A stretch of DNA of 64,000 bases, from the NCBI RefSeq assembly GCF_023973825.1, contig NW_027122933.1, positions 31,208 to 95,207 on the forward strand. Reading direction: 5' to 3'. Origin of the DNA: Plasmodium brasilianum (Eukaryota; Apicomplexa; Aconoidasida; Haemosporida; Plasmodiidae). The notes under the pieces are model-generated. The model made no database searches and had not been told where the DNA came from. It saw only the letters and a program-made list of their open reading frames with translations. The translations under genes and the position numbers were made by a program. This document shows positions 52,200 to 64,000 of this stretch, one piece after another. The first letter of the stretch is position 1. Each line of letters begins with the position of its first letter.

Positions 52200-53945
52200 C
52201 ATAAAGTTTTCCAAAATTTTTTATACATTCAGAAAGAATTACATCTATAATAAGTATAATATATTCAACGTAAAATAGTACTACATATATATTTTCAATT
52301 TTTGTATATTATTTCTTCATAGAAAGATAATAATATATATGTGTATATATGAAATTCATTTGACAGTTCGAATCAAAATTAAATTCCTTTAATAAAATAT
52401 TATAAATTATTAATATTTACATTATGTATAAGAAAATAACTTTAAATAAAGCACTATAATTTTAATTCATTCATAAATATTCAAAATATATAAGTTATTT
52501 ATTTAATATAGTCGAGTGATTACATGTTTTTTCATAAAAACATTTCAATATAATGAAAAAATATACAATATATATTAATATTAAGAAATATTCATTTAAC
52601 TAACAGCCTAAAACATATAAAATATAGATCTATTTCTATATTTTATATATTAGGATAATAATTTCTAGTGTGACTAATGTTTTACCACTATTAATTGTAA
52701 TTTCTGAGATATTATACTTTCGAAAAACATGTTATTTACTTTAAAAAATATTAATTATTACAACTGTACAATAATTGTAATAATTAACGAAATGTCCAAT
52801 ACAATTTACAACTTTTTTAGTTTTGTAAAATATAACACACTTTTCAGTAATCATATAAAAAGTAACATTACCATATGGTTTATAATATATCTAGAATGTT
52901 CAATTTATAACGTACCATTCAATGTACGGAAAATTATATATATTTAAAAAGTAAATAAAAACTTATTCTTTACCTTTGTGTCATATTTTTAAAAAATATA
53001 ATTCTTAATTAAATTTAATTTGTACCATTATTTCTAAATGGAAATTTTTTAAATTATTCACTTTAATTTTTTCATTTTTTATCTACATATATATATTAGA
53101 AGCGTTATTAATATATTACAAAAATAAAAAATAAGAGAACAGTAAAATTAGTATATGAATATTTCATCCTATTGTATAATTCAAAAATATTGCAAATACT
53201 ATAAATTTACTTATAATAATAATATACTGGTTATTATAGGTAAATTATAAAAAAGAAAGTGTAACCATATTATTTACCATGATATATTATTTAGGAAACT
53301 TTTGCATTGACAATTCTAAAGCTAATATATTAGTTGTTGTTTGGTCTCTTACAAAAATGTATTTTCAGTTAAATAATTTTACAGCTACACATAAAACAAT
53401 GAATACAATAAATAAAAATTCTATTATTAATAATATATGCGTTAATAAAAGTTTTCTTCTCAATTATTTCTGCTAAATATGTGGGGTAAACCAAATAATG
53501 ACGATTATAATATTATAACATTCACAAAAAATTCATGTAAAAATCCTAAATTTTATTTTATCATATTCTATTTTTTTTTTTTTTAAATATTATTTTTTCG
53601 GTGAATATATTGAGAAATTAACAAAGAAAAAAACGTTTAAGATGTTATATTATAATTAAAAAAAAAAAAAAATATTAATACATTAAATATAATCATTTTC
53701 TTTCGTTATGTACAAAATAAGACGCGTTATTTGTTAATTTAAAAGTAATAATTCTTTTTCATAATAACCTTAAAAAATATTAATTTTATACTATATAATG
53801 ATAAAAAATATAAAACACTAATATATATAGTAAAAATATAAATTAACAAATGTTTTCAAATAAAATAATATTAATTGTGATTTTGCGTATTTAGCTTAGC
53901 GTACAAATATTTATTTTTCGTTGAAATTTTTATATAAACAGAAAA

Positions 53946-53977
<32 letters not shown>

Positions 53978-54220
53978 TAAGCCAAAATAATTAATTCACA
54001 AGAAAGAACACATTAAATTAAAAATTAAAACACTTTCAAAAATTCACATCAACAAAAAAATATAAACATATCCTTTTTACACTTAAATTATAAATATAAT
54101 AACACATATGTAGATTCATATATAAAATTTAAAAAATTATTATTATATATAATATGTTATTAAAGATTTTGCATGTAGTGCATAACATTAAAAAATTATT
54201 TACATAAATGAACATATTCC
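52200..54220. other. Spacer between the decayed gene pair
   Basis: Counterpart of the 13.74-15.73 kb spacer, similar along much of its length. It contains an (AT)n tract near 53945-53971. The plus-strand open frames at 52729..52947 and 53279..53476 have no family features. Confidence 0.6.
53945..53971. repeat. (AT)n microsatellite
   Basis: Alternating AT of about 27 bases; the same position in the partner copy (near 15.47 kb) has a shorter tract. Confidence 0.85.
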
Positions 54221-55191
54221 TTACCACTCATGGTACTCTTCTAAGAATCTAATTTTTTTACGTTTTATAACATTTTTATAATAGAAAAAAATTATTTGAA
54301 TTAGTGTAATACCCAATATTAAGATAGGTTAACAATACATTATCATACCAAACACCTTGATTCCTATAAAATTCTTCAATTGACATGTAGATGAAAAAAA
54401 AGCATGCAAACCTTCCGGAGAAGATGTACTAGTTTCGGATGGTATTCCATTATTATATCCTAATAAAACTCATAATTCATTTAAAAAATTACCAGTCCTT
54501 TTAAATTCCCCTAATGATAAATCTACTTTAGATAAAATTAATACTACTATGAACAATATTGAAAGTAAGCAAAGTCGTAATCTGTATTTTTTACGTTTTA
54601 ATTTTTTATAATACTTATTATTAATTTACATCATTTATATAAAAAAAGTTCTATCATTTACTTCATTCATTATTTTTTTTTCATAATAGTTATATGATTT
54701 ATTTAACATGGAACATTTATTTTTCATAAGACTCTTTATTAATTTTTCCTTATATAATAAGCTTCTATATAATTTTTCCTTTTTTTCCTTGTCCCATTTT
54801 TCATTATCTATTGTAAGTAATTTTTCGTTCCTTTTTTTTTATTATGTGGTATCTTTAATTCTAAATCTCCAGCATTTGCAAAATACCCTTTTCACTTAAT
54901 ACTAATAATCGATAAATTCGTTTATCTAATTTTTTAAAAAACCATACTTCTCAACCAAGAACTTGTTATGCCTACTCTAAAAAATAAAATGTAAATATTT
55001 TATATATAAATTGATAAAAAATTGCATTCTAGAAAAAAATAATTAATAATAATAAATAATAAAGATATGAATAATACAAATTCTTCCAAAAATGATTAAA
55101 TTACCATGTCACTGTAAAAATGATATATCCAATTTAAAAGAATAAGCATTGAAATTTTAATAAAAAAGATAAACTTAATACTTTGTTCCAT
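54221..55191 (-). pseudogene. Decayed exported protein, copy of the 15730-16663 gene
   Basis: Exon 1 55105..55191 is intact (MEQSIKFIFFIKISMLILLN, then WIYHF) with a GTAATT donor. Exon 2 starts at 54976 as SRHNKFLVEKYGFLKN, then meets a TAG. The RIYRLL export region is reduced to out-of-frame nucleotide similarity. Later patches match the intact gene: KLYRSLLYKEKLIKSLMKNK, the KKIMNE box, KKLKRKKYRLRL and the end EEYHEW before TAA at 54221-54223. Several frameshifts and stops. Even the Ser/Gly/Thr-rich loop of the intact copy is represented by a shorter Ser/Pro-containing segment near 54.4 kb. Confidence 0.85.
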
Positions 55192-58100
55192 GTTATAAAT
55201 CTCTACAATTCTAATATGTACGATAAAGAAAAAATTAACATTAGGTTATACACTTCCAACAATATAAAAATACCTCTTTTATTTTTATTAATATGTTTCT
55301 TATAAAATTAATATACATATACATATATTAAAACCTAATCCAAAAAAAAAAATATATATGAAAAAGGATTCTATAAAATTATATAATTATCATTATCTAT
55401 AAAAAATTAACTTCAAGTAAAATTACACAGTTTCAATCAATTCATGTATATTCACAATGTATAATTCAATTGCATATTAAAGTAATTTACCAAGCTTTTT
55501 TTTTTTGTTGAAAGTTTTGAATTTATTTACAACATACCATGTATAAAATATAGATATATATTATTATTCTAGGTATTTCTAGTATTATTAGTATTTTTAA
55601 GTTTTCCTAGTAATTATTCTAATTATATAAATAATGTATTTATGAAAAAGAACACATTATTGATAAAAAATATATTAGTATATATAACAATAAAAAAAAA
55701 ATATTAATAAATTCAAATTATATATATTTTCCGAAATTTTCCCTGTTTTACTAAATATAACACATGCTTTTTCTTATGGTTTTTAGTATATTTGAAGAGA
55801 AAATCTGTTAAACAATACATAATTTATAAAGATATATAGTTTTAAAAAATATAATATTAAATTATTTTTTATATTTTTATAATAATCACTGAAATTTATA
55901 ATTTTTCATTAGATTTAGTTTACGTGGCTATTTGTAAACAACATGTTTTTACACACAAAAATTACTTTTTTTTTTATAATTAAACAAATATATTTAGATA
56001 AAATGTAATAAACAAAAAAACATGGTATAATACATGCATAAAATGTGTTGAAACCATAATAATCTTGGTTAAGTAATGCATTTTATTAATCTTTTCACGC
56101 ATAAAAATAAATATCTTTTTTGTTGTCTATTTATTCATAGAAATTCAAATAATTTCTTTAAAACTAAATTAAATCAAAAATTCTTTAACTTCACTGATGT
56201 TATCATTAATGTAGTCATCGCTTAATTTATTCGTGATATATTTTATTAGTAAAAATTAATGATCTTTTACATATATTATTACTGCTTATTATGTTTATAC
56301 TAATATTTCTGAAATTTCTTACGAGTATATGAAAACATAAACTAAATTATTTTATACGCACATATATACCTTTTACAGAAAAGAATATAATTAAATAAAT
56401 TGTTATAACGTTTATTAATAACAAAAAAAAAGAAAAAGTATTAAGAAATATACTAAAATTTTTTTTTGCAATGTAGTGGACTTTTTTACTTTCATTTATC
56501 CATATATTTATCTTACTTTTTCTAGCTTGAATTATATTTTTGCAAAAAAAAGTTGAATATATAAGCTTATTTAAATTCTAGGAAACACATTTTTATATAT
56601 AGAAATCGCATTATTACAATAAAAATATTATCCTTAAACGTTTAGGTTAATTTGTGTTTAGAAAATAGCATTTATAAGAAAATTAAATATCACGTAAAAA
56701 TATCGTATCTAAATTTAATCAAAAATCATATATATAATTCATATATTATTAATACTTTCACTTAAAATATAGTTTAATATTTTAATTAAAACATAATGGA
56801 ATATATAATATTTATAATAGCATAATATCATATAGAATAATTTGCACTATAATTTAATGTAAATTAAAAATACGAAATTTTAAATATAAAAAATATTGTA
56901 AAACTTGGGAAATTATTTTATGTATGGACATTTTTCTTTAAAATGTTAAGGACATTAAAATATGGCATTCGGGATTTAAACATAAATGCTCCCGAAATAA
57001 TATATTAAATTGTAACTTTTATGCAACCAATATAAATGAAAAAAGTTTGATATTTTATAAAATATAACTTTGAAAGAAGAAATTCTTGTATTCGTAAGTT
57101 TTAATTCCTTTCCCCTTGTTACATTTAGTTTCAGGGATAATTATAAAAATATTATATATTAAATATATGATTTTAACCATCTAAATATAATGTATAGGAT
57201 CTTTCCTAAAAAAATTACTTTTATAATAAATAAATTATTAAAAAAAATTAAAACAAATTGTAGGCCTAAGATGTATATATTTATTGAACATTCTTTTATT
57301 ATTTCTCTATTTTTATTTCTCTTGTTACTTTTACGTACTATTTTTACTACAGAATTTATGTTAAATTTAATATATTTTATTTATATATATTATTAGATTT
57401 ATGTATAATATAATTTTTTCATTTGTTATTTTTATGTATCATTAATATTTTAATGTTACATTATATATTTCCTATGATAGTATATATTTTAAACTTCAAC
57501 AATTTTGTATATAATTGTAAAATAATTATACTATCATTTTATTTCTCTCATCCATAGATAGTTAAATAACTCATCGCTTTGTTTAAATTATACTATTTTT
57601 TTATTATAGCTCTTATACATATTATTCTTTATAATATTATGTTTTTTGTTTTAATATTTTTTCAACGAATTTAATAATACATTATATAAATATACAAAAT
57701 ATGTTTCGTTGTGTATTTATATTTTGACTATATACTATATATTTTTAAGAAATTATATATATATAATATAAAATTACAAAAATAACACAATATTCTTAAT
57801 TTTTATATAATATACTATTTTATGTAGGATATCTTTTATACATCACACAAAAAAAAACTTCATTAATTACTGGTAACTCTATGCATTAGCTTTATCTACG
57901 GTGTTGTATTTAAAAATAATATTTTTATCAATGAAATTCTCAAATCTCATTTTTCTAAGGTGTCTTATAAAATATTTTTAATTATCACAATTTCTTCTAT
58001 TTTTGTATAGCAATTTTTCTTATTATAAAAATTTTAAATATATATTGTAGATGCAATACTTATTTATAGAAGTATTTATAATAAAAAAAGACTAAAATTA

Positions 58101-58735
58101 TATTTATCTTTTTTCCCATTTGACTTCTTTCATTATTATTAATAGCTCAATAAAAACATATATTTACATATTTATATAAAAAGATGTTTAAAGTAATTCA
58201 TCCACGGAAATTATTTCTATTTTCAATATTAATATTATTTATAGGAGAATTTACAATATATATAATCACTCATTTTATTGTTTACTATTTATACTTCTAT
58301 TGGTATATAATATATAATATGTTTCGCATGATACATTTTTCTCATGTATTAATAACAATTATTTACAATGTACTTTTGCATATAATAAACTATCCCTATA
58401 TGCTTTGTACTACTTTAAATTATGAGTTTCTACTAAATATCTATATGTAAAAAATATTTAATTTGTATAAACTCCAAAACTTCGAATATTATAATTCAGT
58501 TTTAACTTTAATTTGACTAATGATATATAAATTAGAAAAACAAAACATTCGGAAATTTCTAATTTAATACTCCATATTTTTGGTTATTTGTAGTTCTCTA
58601 TGTATTTTAATTAATAATCATTTTTACAATGATAATATATCATTGAGGTATTCTTATTAAGTTAAATTGCAATATCAGTTGTATATCATGATTTAATGTC
58701 TATCGGTATATACGTTCTATTTTATGTATTTGCTT

Positions 58736-58766
<31 letters not shown>

Positions 58767-58856
58767 AAATAGAAGATTATATGGACATGTATTCTTGCTA
58801 AAATTATTATTCTTAATATAAATTCAATATATTCTTTTCTTTTCGTAGAAGATTAC
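55192..58856. other. Intergenic spacer with a possible relic
   Basis: A/T-rich. A minus-strand patch near 56.05-56.29 kb reads KYITNKLSDDYINDNISEVK, then EFLI before a stop, and keeps the same frame through FMREKINKMHYLTKIIMV. It could be an eroded exon. The hydrophobic plus-strand frames at 57190..57396 and 58184..58450 were not accepted. Confidence 0.45.
58738..58759. repeat. Poly-T tract
   Basis: About 22 consecutive T residues just downstream of the PIR gene's stop codon (on the minus strand this is a poly-A 3' flank). Confidence 0.9.
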
Positions 58857-60091
58857 TCATGTAGCATAATATCCTACATTTAATTGTCTTCTACTTACAT
58901 TTGATTTTCTTTTTTCATATGCGTATTCTATTAATTCTAGCTTATCCATATCATCAAAATTACGTCTAATTGATTTTCTCTTTAATACTCGAGTTTGTAT
59001 CCATGACCAAATTGGAGTAAACTATTATTTAAATGATATATATAAGATGATTATATAATAATTATTTCATAGTTATTTTCATTTATATATCTATTAAAAA
59101 AATACAAATAGTAGAAAATTAGAATATTTAAATTTATATTTTATATTAATAATTACTTTATATAGTAGGAAGCCAATGAAGAAAATGCCGACAAAGGGTA
59201 GAACAAAGAACAGAAAAATTTGTGATGAACTTAAGGCAGATACATTAATTACATATTTTGGGTCAAGATAATTGGTATTATATTGGCTTAAACCTTTTTC
59301 TTGTGCAGAAACTTCCTTTATTTCACATTTCAAACGAGGTAATTTTTCATTAAAGCAACTAGGAACATGCTTTTTAAGTTCAGAACAATATGGTTCAGAA
59401 TTATTTTCTGTACAATTATATATTTCATTATAAGCACTATTAGCTTTAACAAGATAATCATTAAATTTACTATCACATGTTTTCTTATACAGTTCCAAGG
59501 TTTTTTCAATATTCTCGTAATCTTTACAATAATCATGCACAATCTTCATTTTTTCAAAGTTTTCCTTTTTAATATTTTTAAAAAAAATACATTTGCATTT
59601 ATCACGCCCCTGAAGAGCATTTGAAACATCTTCAAGCAATTTAATAACTTCTGGAAATGAATCTTCCTTTAATTTATTAAATAATTCATTTCCTAACCAA
59701 TAGTACAAATAATGACATTTCTTATTACATTCATCTCCTTCATTATTAAATGCCACATAACACAAAGGCCTCATAAGCTTATCTGCAATACTTTTAATTT
59801 TATCATTTTTATATATCTCAGTTCTTTTTTCTAGAAATTTTGTATTATCATACTGCATGCAATAATCGAATTCTTTCTCAAAATTTTGTCTATAATAAAT
59901 TTTGGATGGTAGTGCTTGTATAAAATTTTCCTTAGAGTAAATAAAAAAAAAAAAAAAAAAATTGTACATAATTAGAAAAGCCTTATTTCTCATATTTATT
60001 TTATTAACGTAGTTCATGAGAAAAAGAATATTCCACTGAATATGCATAATTCTCAATTTAAAAAGTTATAAACCTGTAGTACACTGGGCAT
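58857..60091 (-). CDS. pir: PIR protein
   Basis: Exon 1 60074..60091 (MPSVLQ, donor GTTTAT), exon 2 59157..59930 (acceptor AAG, donor GTAATT), exon 3 58857..59021; 318 aa, all introns phase 0 (143 and 135 bases). Exon 2 begins ENFIQALPSKIYYRQNF, a standard PIR opening. Typical Cys-containing outer domain follows: EFDYCMQYDNTK, RPLCYVAFNNEGDECNKKCH, YLYYWLGNELFNKL, DKCKCIFFKNIKKE, HDYCKDYENIEKTLELYKKT, YNCTENNSEPYCSELKKHVP. The single transmembrane segment (FLFFVLPFVGIFFIGFLLYK) ends at the splice site. Exon 3 is the cytoplasmic tail: FTPIWSWIQTRVLKRKSIRR, then LIEYAYEKRKSN and GYYAT. A frame open further upstream to 60056 is only intron read-through over a poly-T tract. All parts fit a working gene of normal PIR length. 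Confidence 0.95.
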
Positions 60092-63000
60092 TTTAAGACA
60101 TGTCTTCAATCTTGGAATATTCAAAATGGGGGAATAAAAAACATTCTAAAAGCATATTTATTTATATATGATATATAAAAATACATAATATATCATAATT
60201 TTCATAAGTTTTATTAAAGGTTCTAAAATGTAAAAATTTATTATTTAGTAGGAATCATTTTTACAATTTTATAAAGTACAATTTATTATAACATAATTAT
60301 ACTTATGTAATGGAAACACTTATATATGTTACGTAATCAGTACAATAGATAATTTTATATAATAATAAAAAAGGAATTATAATATTTTTAAATTAGTTCT
60401 TATATTAAAATGATACAAATAATAATTACATATCATAAATTTAATATTTCTCCTAAAATACATATGGCAAGATATTACATGTAAGAACGAATACAATTTC
60501 ATCATTTAACATTCTTAAAAATATATTATTTATTAAATGGTTTCTTCATAATTAATGTAAGGAATTTTTACCTAACATATTCAACTAGATATGTTCATAT
60601 ATATATAGTTGCATTTTCCTAATAAATTACTCTCTTAGTTAAGTTACTTATAATATCATTGTAAATGTAAAAATCAGGAAAATATGTATTGAACTTAAAA
60701 TTCATTTCATGTTTTTGAGAAAAATTTATTTATTTAAATATTATTTTAATATTTAATAGTATAAATTTCTATAACTTAGAATTAAAAATTAAAATAAATA
60801 TATCTTATATACATTTATCTCGATATATAAAGAGTTATTTCTTTAATATATACTATTTACGTCGAATATCTCTCTATACCACCTTATTGGAATATTATGT
60901 TTTTATAATTAGTAAAATATGATTGTTAAATTTATTTTCAAACGTTTTTAATTAAAAATATTAATATATATACCATCATATTATTACTTATATTAAAGAT
61001 TATTCATTAATATTTTTATAAATTTACAATAAATAATAGATATTGTATTATTATGATTATATTAATCAAATGACGAAAATAATATGATGTTACATATAAT
61101 TTATTATTTAAAGATATATTTATTTATATTACTCTTAACGTTTCATTAATATGTGACATTTAGAAATATTGATATAAATCTATTTAACATAAAATTAGGA
61201 TAAAATCATCTTTTCATAGTTTGTACTCATCAAAAAAAAGCTTATAATGAAACAAATTCCTTAAATATATTAGCATTAAGAAAATATAATTTACTTAATA
61301 CCTCCTTTTATTGTGAAATGTTTATAACTATTTTTGACTTTAAATTTAAGGAGTAATTAATATATTCAATAAATATTCCTTTGTATTTTTTATCATAATA
61401 CAAAAAAAGGAGAACTGCATTAACTTTAACTATCACAAATATTGCATTGAATAAATTATATTTTGTAAATATTAATAACTTCTTTTTTATTAGTTTAAAA
61501 TTATATAATTTTATTTCTTATGTATATATTGCAATAAGAATACATTATTTTTACATTATCATTAATGTTATTACATAACCCTAATTTTAACATTTTTAAA
61601 TATATCATTAGTAATATAATTTATTATTATATATCTTTATGATACCTCTCTTACATATATAATTAATTTTTATTCATTTCTTCAAACAGTTCTATATACA
61701 CATACCGATTACTCTTAGCTATTAGAATTACATATTTTTTTATTATTATTTTCGACTTTTAATTACAAAATAGTTTATATTATTGTTACATATATATAAG
61801 TATTCCTAAGAATGTTCAATTGTAAAAAAATTATGATCTTTAAAAAAATTAATATAGAGTCGCTAATAATATTATGGACAAAATTATATTAATAAGAACA
61901 AAAATATCCTCGCATATAATGTCATATATTCAAAAAAATTCATTCATTAATCATTTATTTAATGGGAGCTTTATTTTATTAAATGCTCATATTTATATTT
62001 TTTTTTTTTATTATGTTAAATGTCACTTACTTTTTGATTTGTTCATTAGTAAATAAAAGATTATATTTATGTGTAAACTTTTTTTGTTTCTATTTTATTT
62101 TGTACATAATATATGATATAATTTATTAATTTATCAAAAAGTTATTCAAATTTACATATACACAATAAAAACATTCTAGCACTTCGTTACATTCATTTTC
62201 TCTAAAAAAAAATGGTTCATATAATAATATATGTAATAAATAGTGTATAAAATAAATTTGTAATATTATAATTATGCACAGTTTTCTGCTAAAATACGTA
62301 AAAAAAATTAAAAAATAAATTTTATATTATTATTTTCTAAAACAAATATTTTGTATTTTAACAATAATAAAAAATTTTCATTATTACACTCATTCACTAT
62401 CATTAGTCATTCCTTGACAAATATTTTCTTTTTGAGTTTATAATTTAAATATAATACAAAATGCATTCCACTATATACATATAGATATATATACTTTATT
62501 TTTGTAAATTATTTATAAAAATTCATTCCTTAAAATCTTCAGAATAAAAAAATATTTTTTAAATATATGCCGCTCACAGAGAAACATCTACATCTTTCAA
62601 TTTATATTTTTATTTATGACGTAGTCATAATTATATTTATATTATAATTTATTTAATATTTTAAGAAGTCATATAAAATCATATATTAAATATTATATGA
62701 ATTCAATTACTAATTTTCATGTGTTATTTATTTTTAATTTTGTTACAAATTTTATTCTTATTTAACTTGCCATAATAATTTCGAATACTACATAAAAATA
62801 AAAAAATTTCATGTATTATTAATATATTTCTTATGTTAATATAAATTTTATCAGAATATTTTTGTGAATTATTATATACTAAAGTAATTAAAAAAAATTA
62901 TATATAATCATAAAGTCCATTTTATTTTATTATAAATTTTTTATATTAGTTTATATAAAAATACATCTAAATATAGTAATTTGTTAAGTAAAAGGAACCT

Positions 63001-64000
63001 TACAACAAAAAGTAAAGAATAATATCAAAAAACATAAACACTAATTATTATTTTATATATACAAAAAAAGGAAATGTATAAATTATATATATAGATATTT
63101 TCATGATATTATTCTTATTATTTAACTTCATTTATAATTATTCTATAACGGAATTTTGTAAAACAAATTTATCATTGTACATAATATTTGATTATTCAAT
63201 TTTCTCTTTACGATATCAATCAATGATTTTTTTTATCACATTTTATAATAAGTACATTATTTATAATTACTTATAATATAAATTATAAAACACTATTTAT
63301 ACTTTTTTATAGTTTTAGAAATATATTTATAATAAAATATGTTAAATCTTCAAATTTTTTTACTTTATATCTAATATTTATCAATATATTCTAATCTATT
63401 TATTGATAAAAATTTATTGTTAATTTTATCATATGTAAAATATGTGTCATTTTGTATTATTAATTTAAGGAAAACTTATTTAATTTACGTTTACGTTATA
63501 TAGTTTATAATATCATACAAAATTTTTATGTTTATCTATTTTCTTGTTTATGTATTTTTTTATTTCTTTATAACATTACTATTTGAATACTTTATAACTT
63601 TCACACATTAGTTGTATGATATTTATAAATATGTTTTTTTCATTTTAATTTGAATTTTTTCTTTTTCCTTCTTTTATTTTGTTCTTATAAAATAACATTA
63701 CTTATAAATTATAATTTATTATTTTTTAAATACTCATATTCTAATTCACTTCGTTATATGGGTTATACTAACACAAGGTAACTTAAATAAGAGAACAAGT
63801 CCTAATTACTAGATATCTTTTAATATATCTACCAGAACTGCTTGATGTACAAGCTTATGATGATTTGCTTATATTTTTACATGAATAATTCTTTATTTTT
63901 CTCTTTTTTGTCCGTTTATGTAACTATGAATATATTGTAGTAAACTGATATAAAAATGCATAATATGAAAAAAATATAATATAGTTTTACTTTATAATTA
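60092..64000. other. Terminal A/T-rich spacer
   Basis: About 3.9 kb to the window end without a recognisable gene on either strand. A single aaccctaa near 61.58 kb resembles a telomere unit but is not repeated. Confidence 0.6.

Larger units (their letters stand above)
50300..55800. repeat. Segmental duplication, decayed copy (partner 11.85-17.26 kb)
   Basis: Same two genes, order, strand and spacing as the partner, with similar spacer, but both genes broken. The end is near 55.80 kb, where acacatgcttt with its downstream sequence still resembles acatgctta near 17.24 kb. Confidence 0.85.

Noticed and set aside
58184..58450. Plus-strand 88-codon hydrophobic frame starting MFKVIHPRKLFLFS
   Set aside because: Starts like a signal peptide, but the rest is only hydrophobic A/T-derived residues with no second exon found.
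59367..59624. Plus-strand open frame of 85 codons
   Set aside because: Antisense of the PIR exon 2.
61570..61582. Telomere-like aaccctaa
   Set aside because: One unit only; Plasmodium telomeres are long tandem arrays, so this is chance.
1..64000. CRISPR arrays, tRNA or rRNA genes, insertion sequences, bacterial promoters
   Set aside because: None seen; the window is eukaryotic nuclear DNA with spliced genes.

Overview
This window looks like a subtelomeric stretch of a Plasmodium chromosome, most probably from Plasmodium malariae or its close ape-infecting relatives. Three things point there: extremely A/T-rich DNA with long poly-A/T and (AT)n tracts; small-intron eukaryotic genes; and a gene repertoire made only of expanded, variable exported or surface families. 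Those families are two-exon exported proteins of the fam-l/fam-m superfamily, three-exon PIR proteins and a four-exon STP1 protein. No housekeeping gene, tRNA, rRNA, CRISPR array or insertion sequence was seen, and there is no telomere repeat array, so the window is subtelomeric but does not reach a chromosome end.

Layout. 0-4.5 kb: an intact two-TM exported gene (91-1080, minus) and a broken relative (3652-4520, minus). 5.6-6.7 kb: faint coding relics. 8.4-9.3 kb: a short PIR gene (minus). 12.8-16.7 kb: a head-to-tail pair of intact exported genes (minus). 18.8-19.6 kb: a decayed coding relic (plus). 22.6-25.2 kb: a complete STP1 gene (plus). 29.1-33.9 kb and 36.1-40.7 kb: two related modules, each holding a decayed plus-strand PIR, an unidentified relic, a decayed minus-strand PIR and then an intact exported-protein gene (minus). 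44.3-46.1 kb: a long intact PIR gene (minus). 51.3-55.2 kb: a decayed copy of the 12.8-16.7 kb gene pair. 58.9-60.1 kb: an intact PIR gene (minus). The rest is A/T-rich spacer in which I see no gene.

How the genes work together. From knowledge of the families, all these products are expected to leave the parasite or lie at the surface of the infected red cell. The fam-l/fam-m-like proteins have a signal-like first exon, an RxL export-type motif near residue 52 and two transmembrane segments. PIR and STP1 have a variable outer part, one transmembrane segment and a basic tail. Apart from STP1 and the two decayed plus-strand PIRs, everything is on the minus strand.

The main structural message is local segmental duplication followed by unequal decay: a 5.4 kb gene-pair block and a roughly 3 kb PIR block each occur twice. 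All splice sites and homologies were worked out by reading the sequence by eye, without database or alignment tools.
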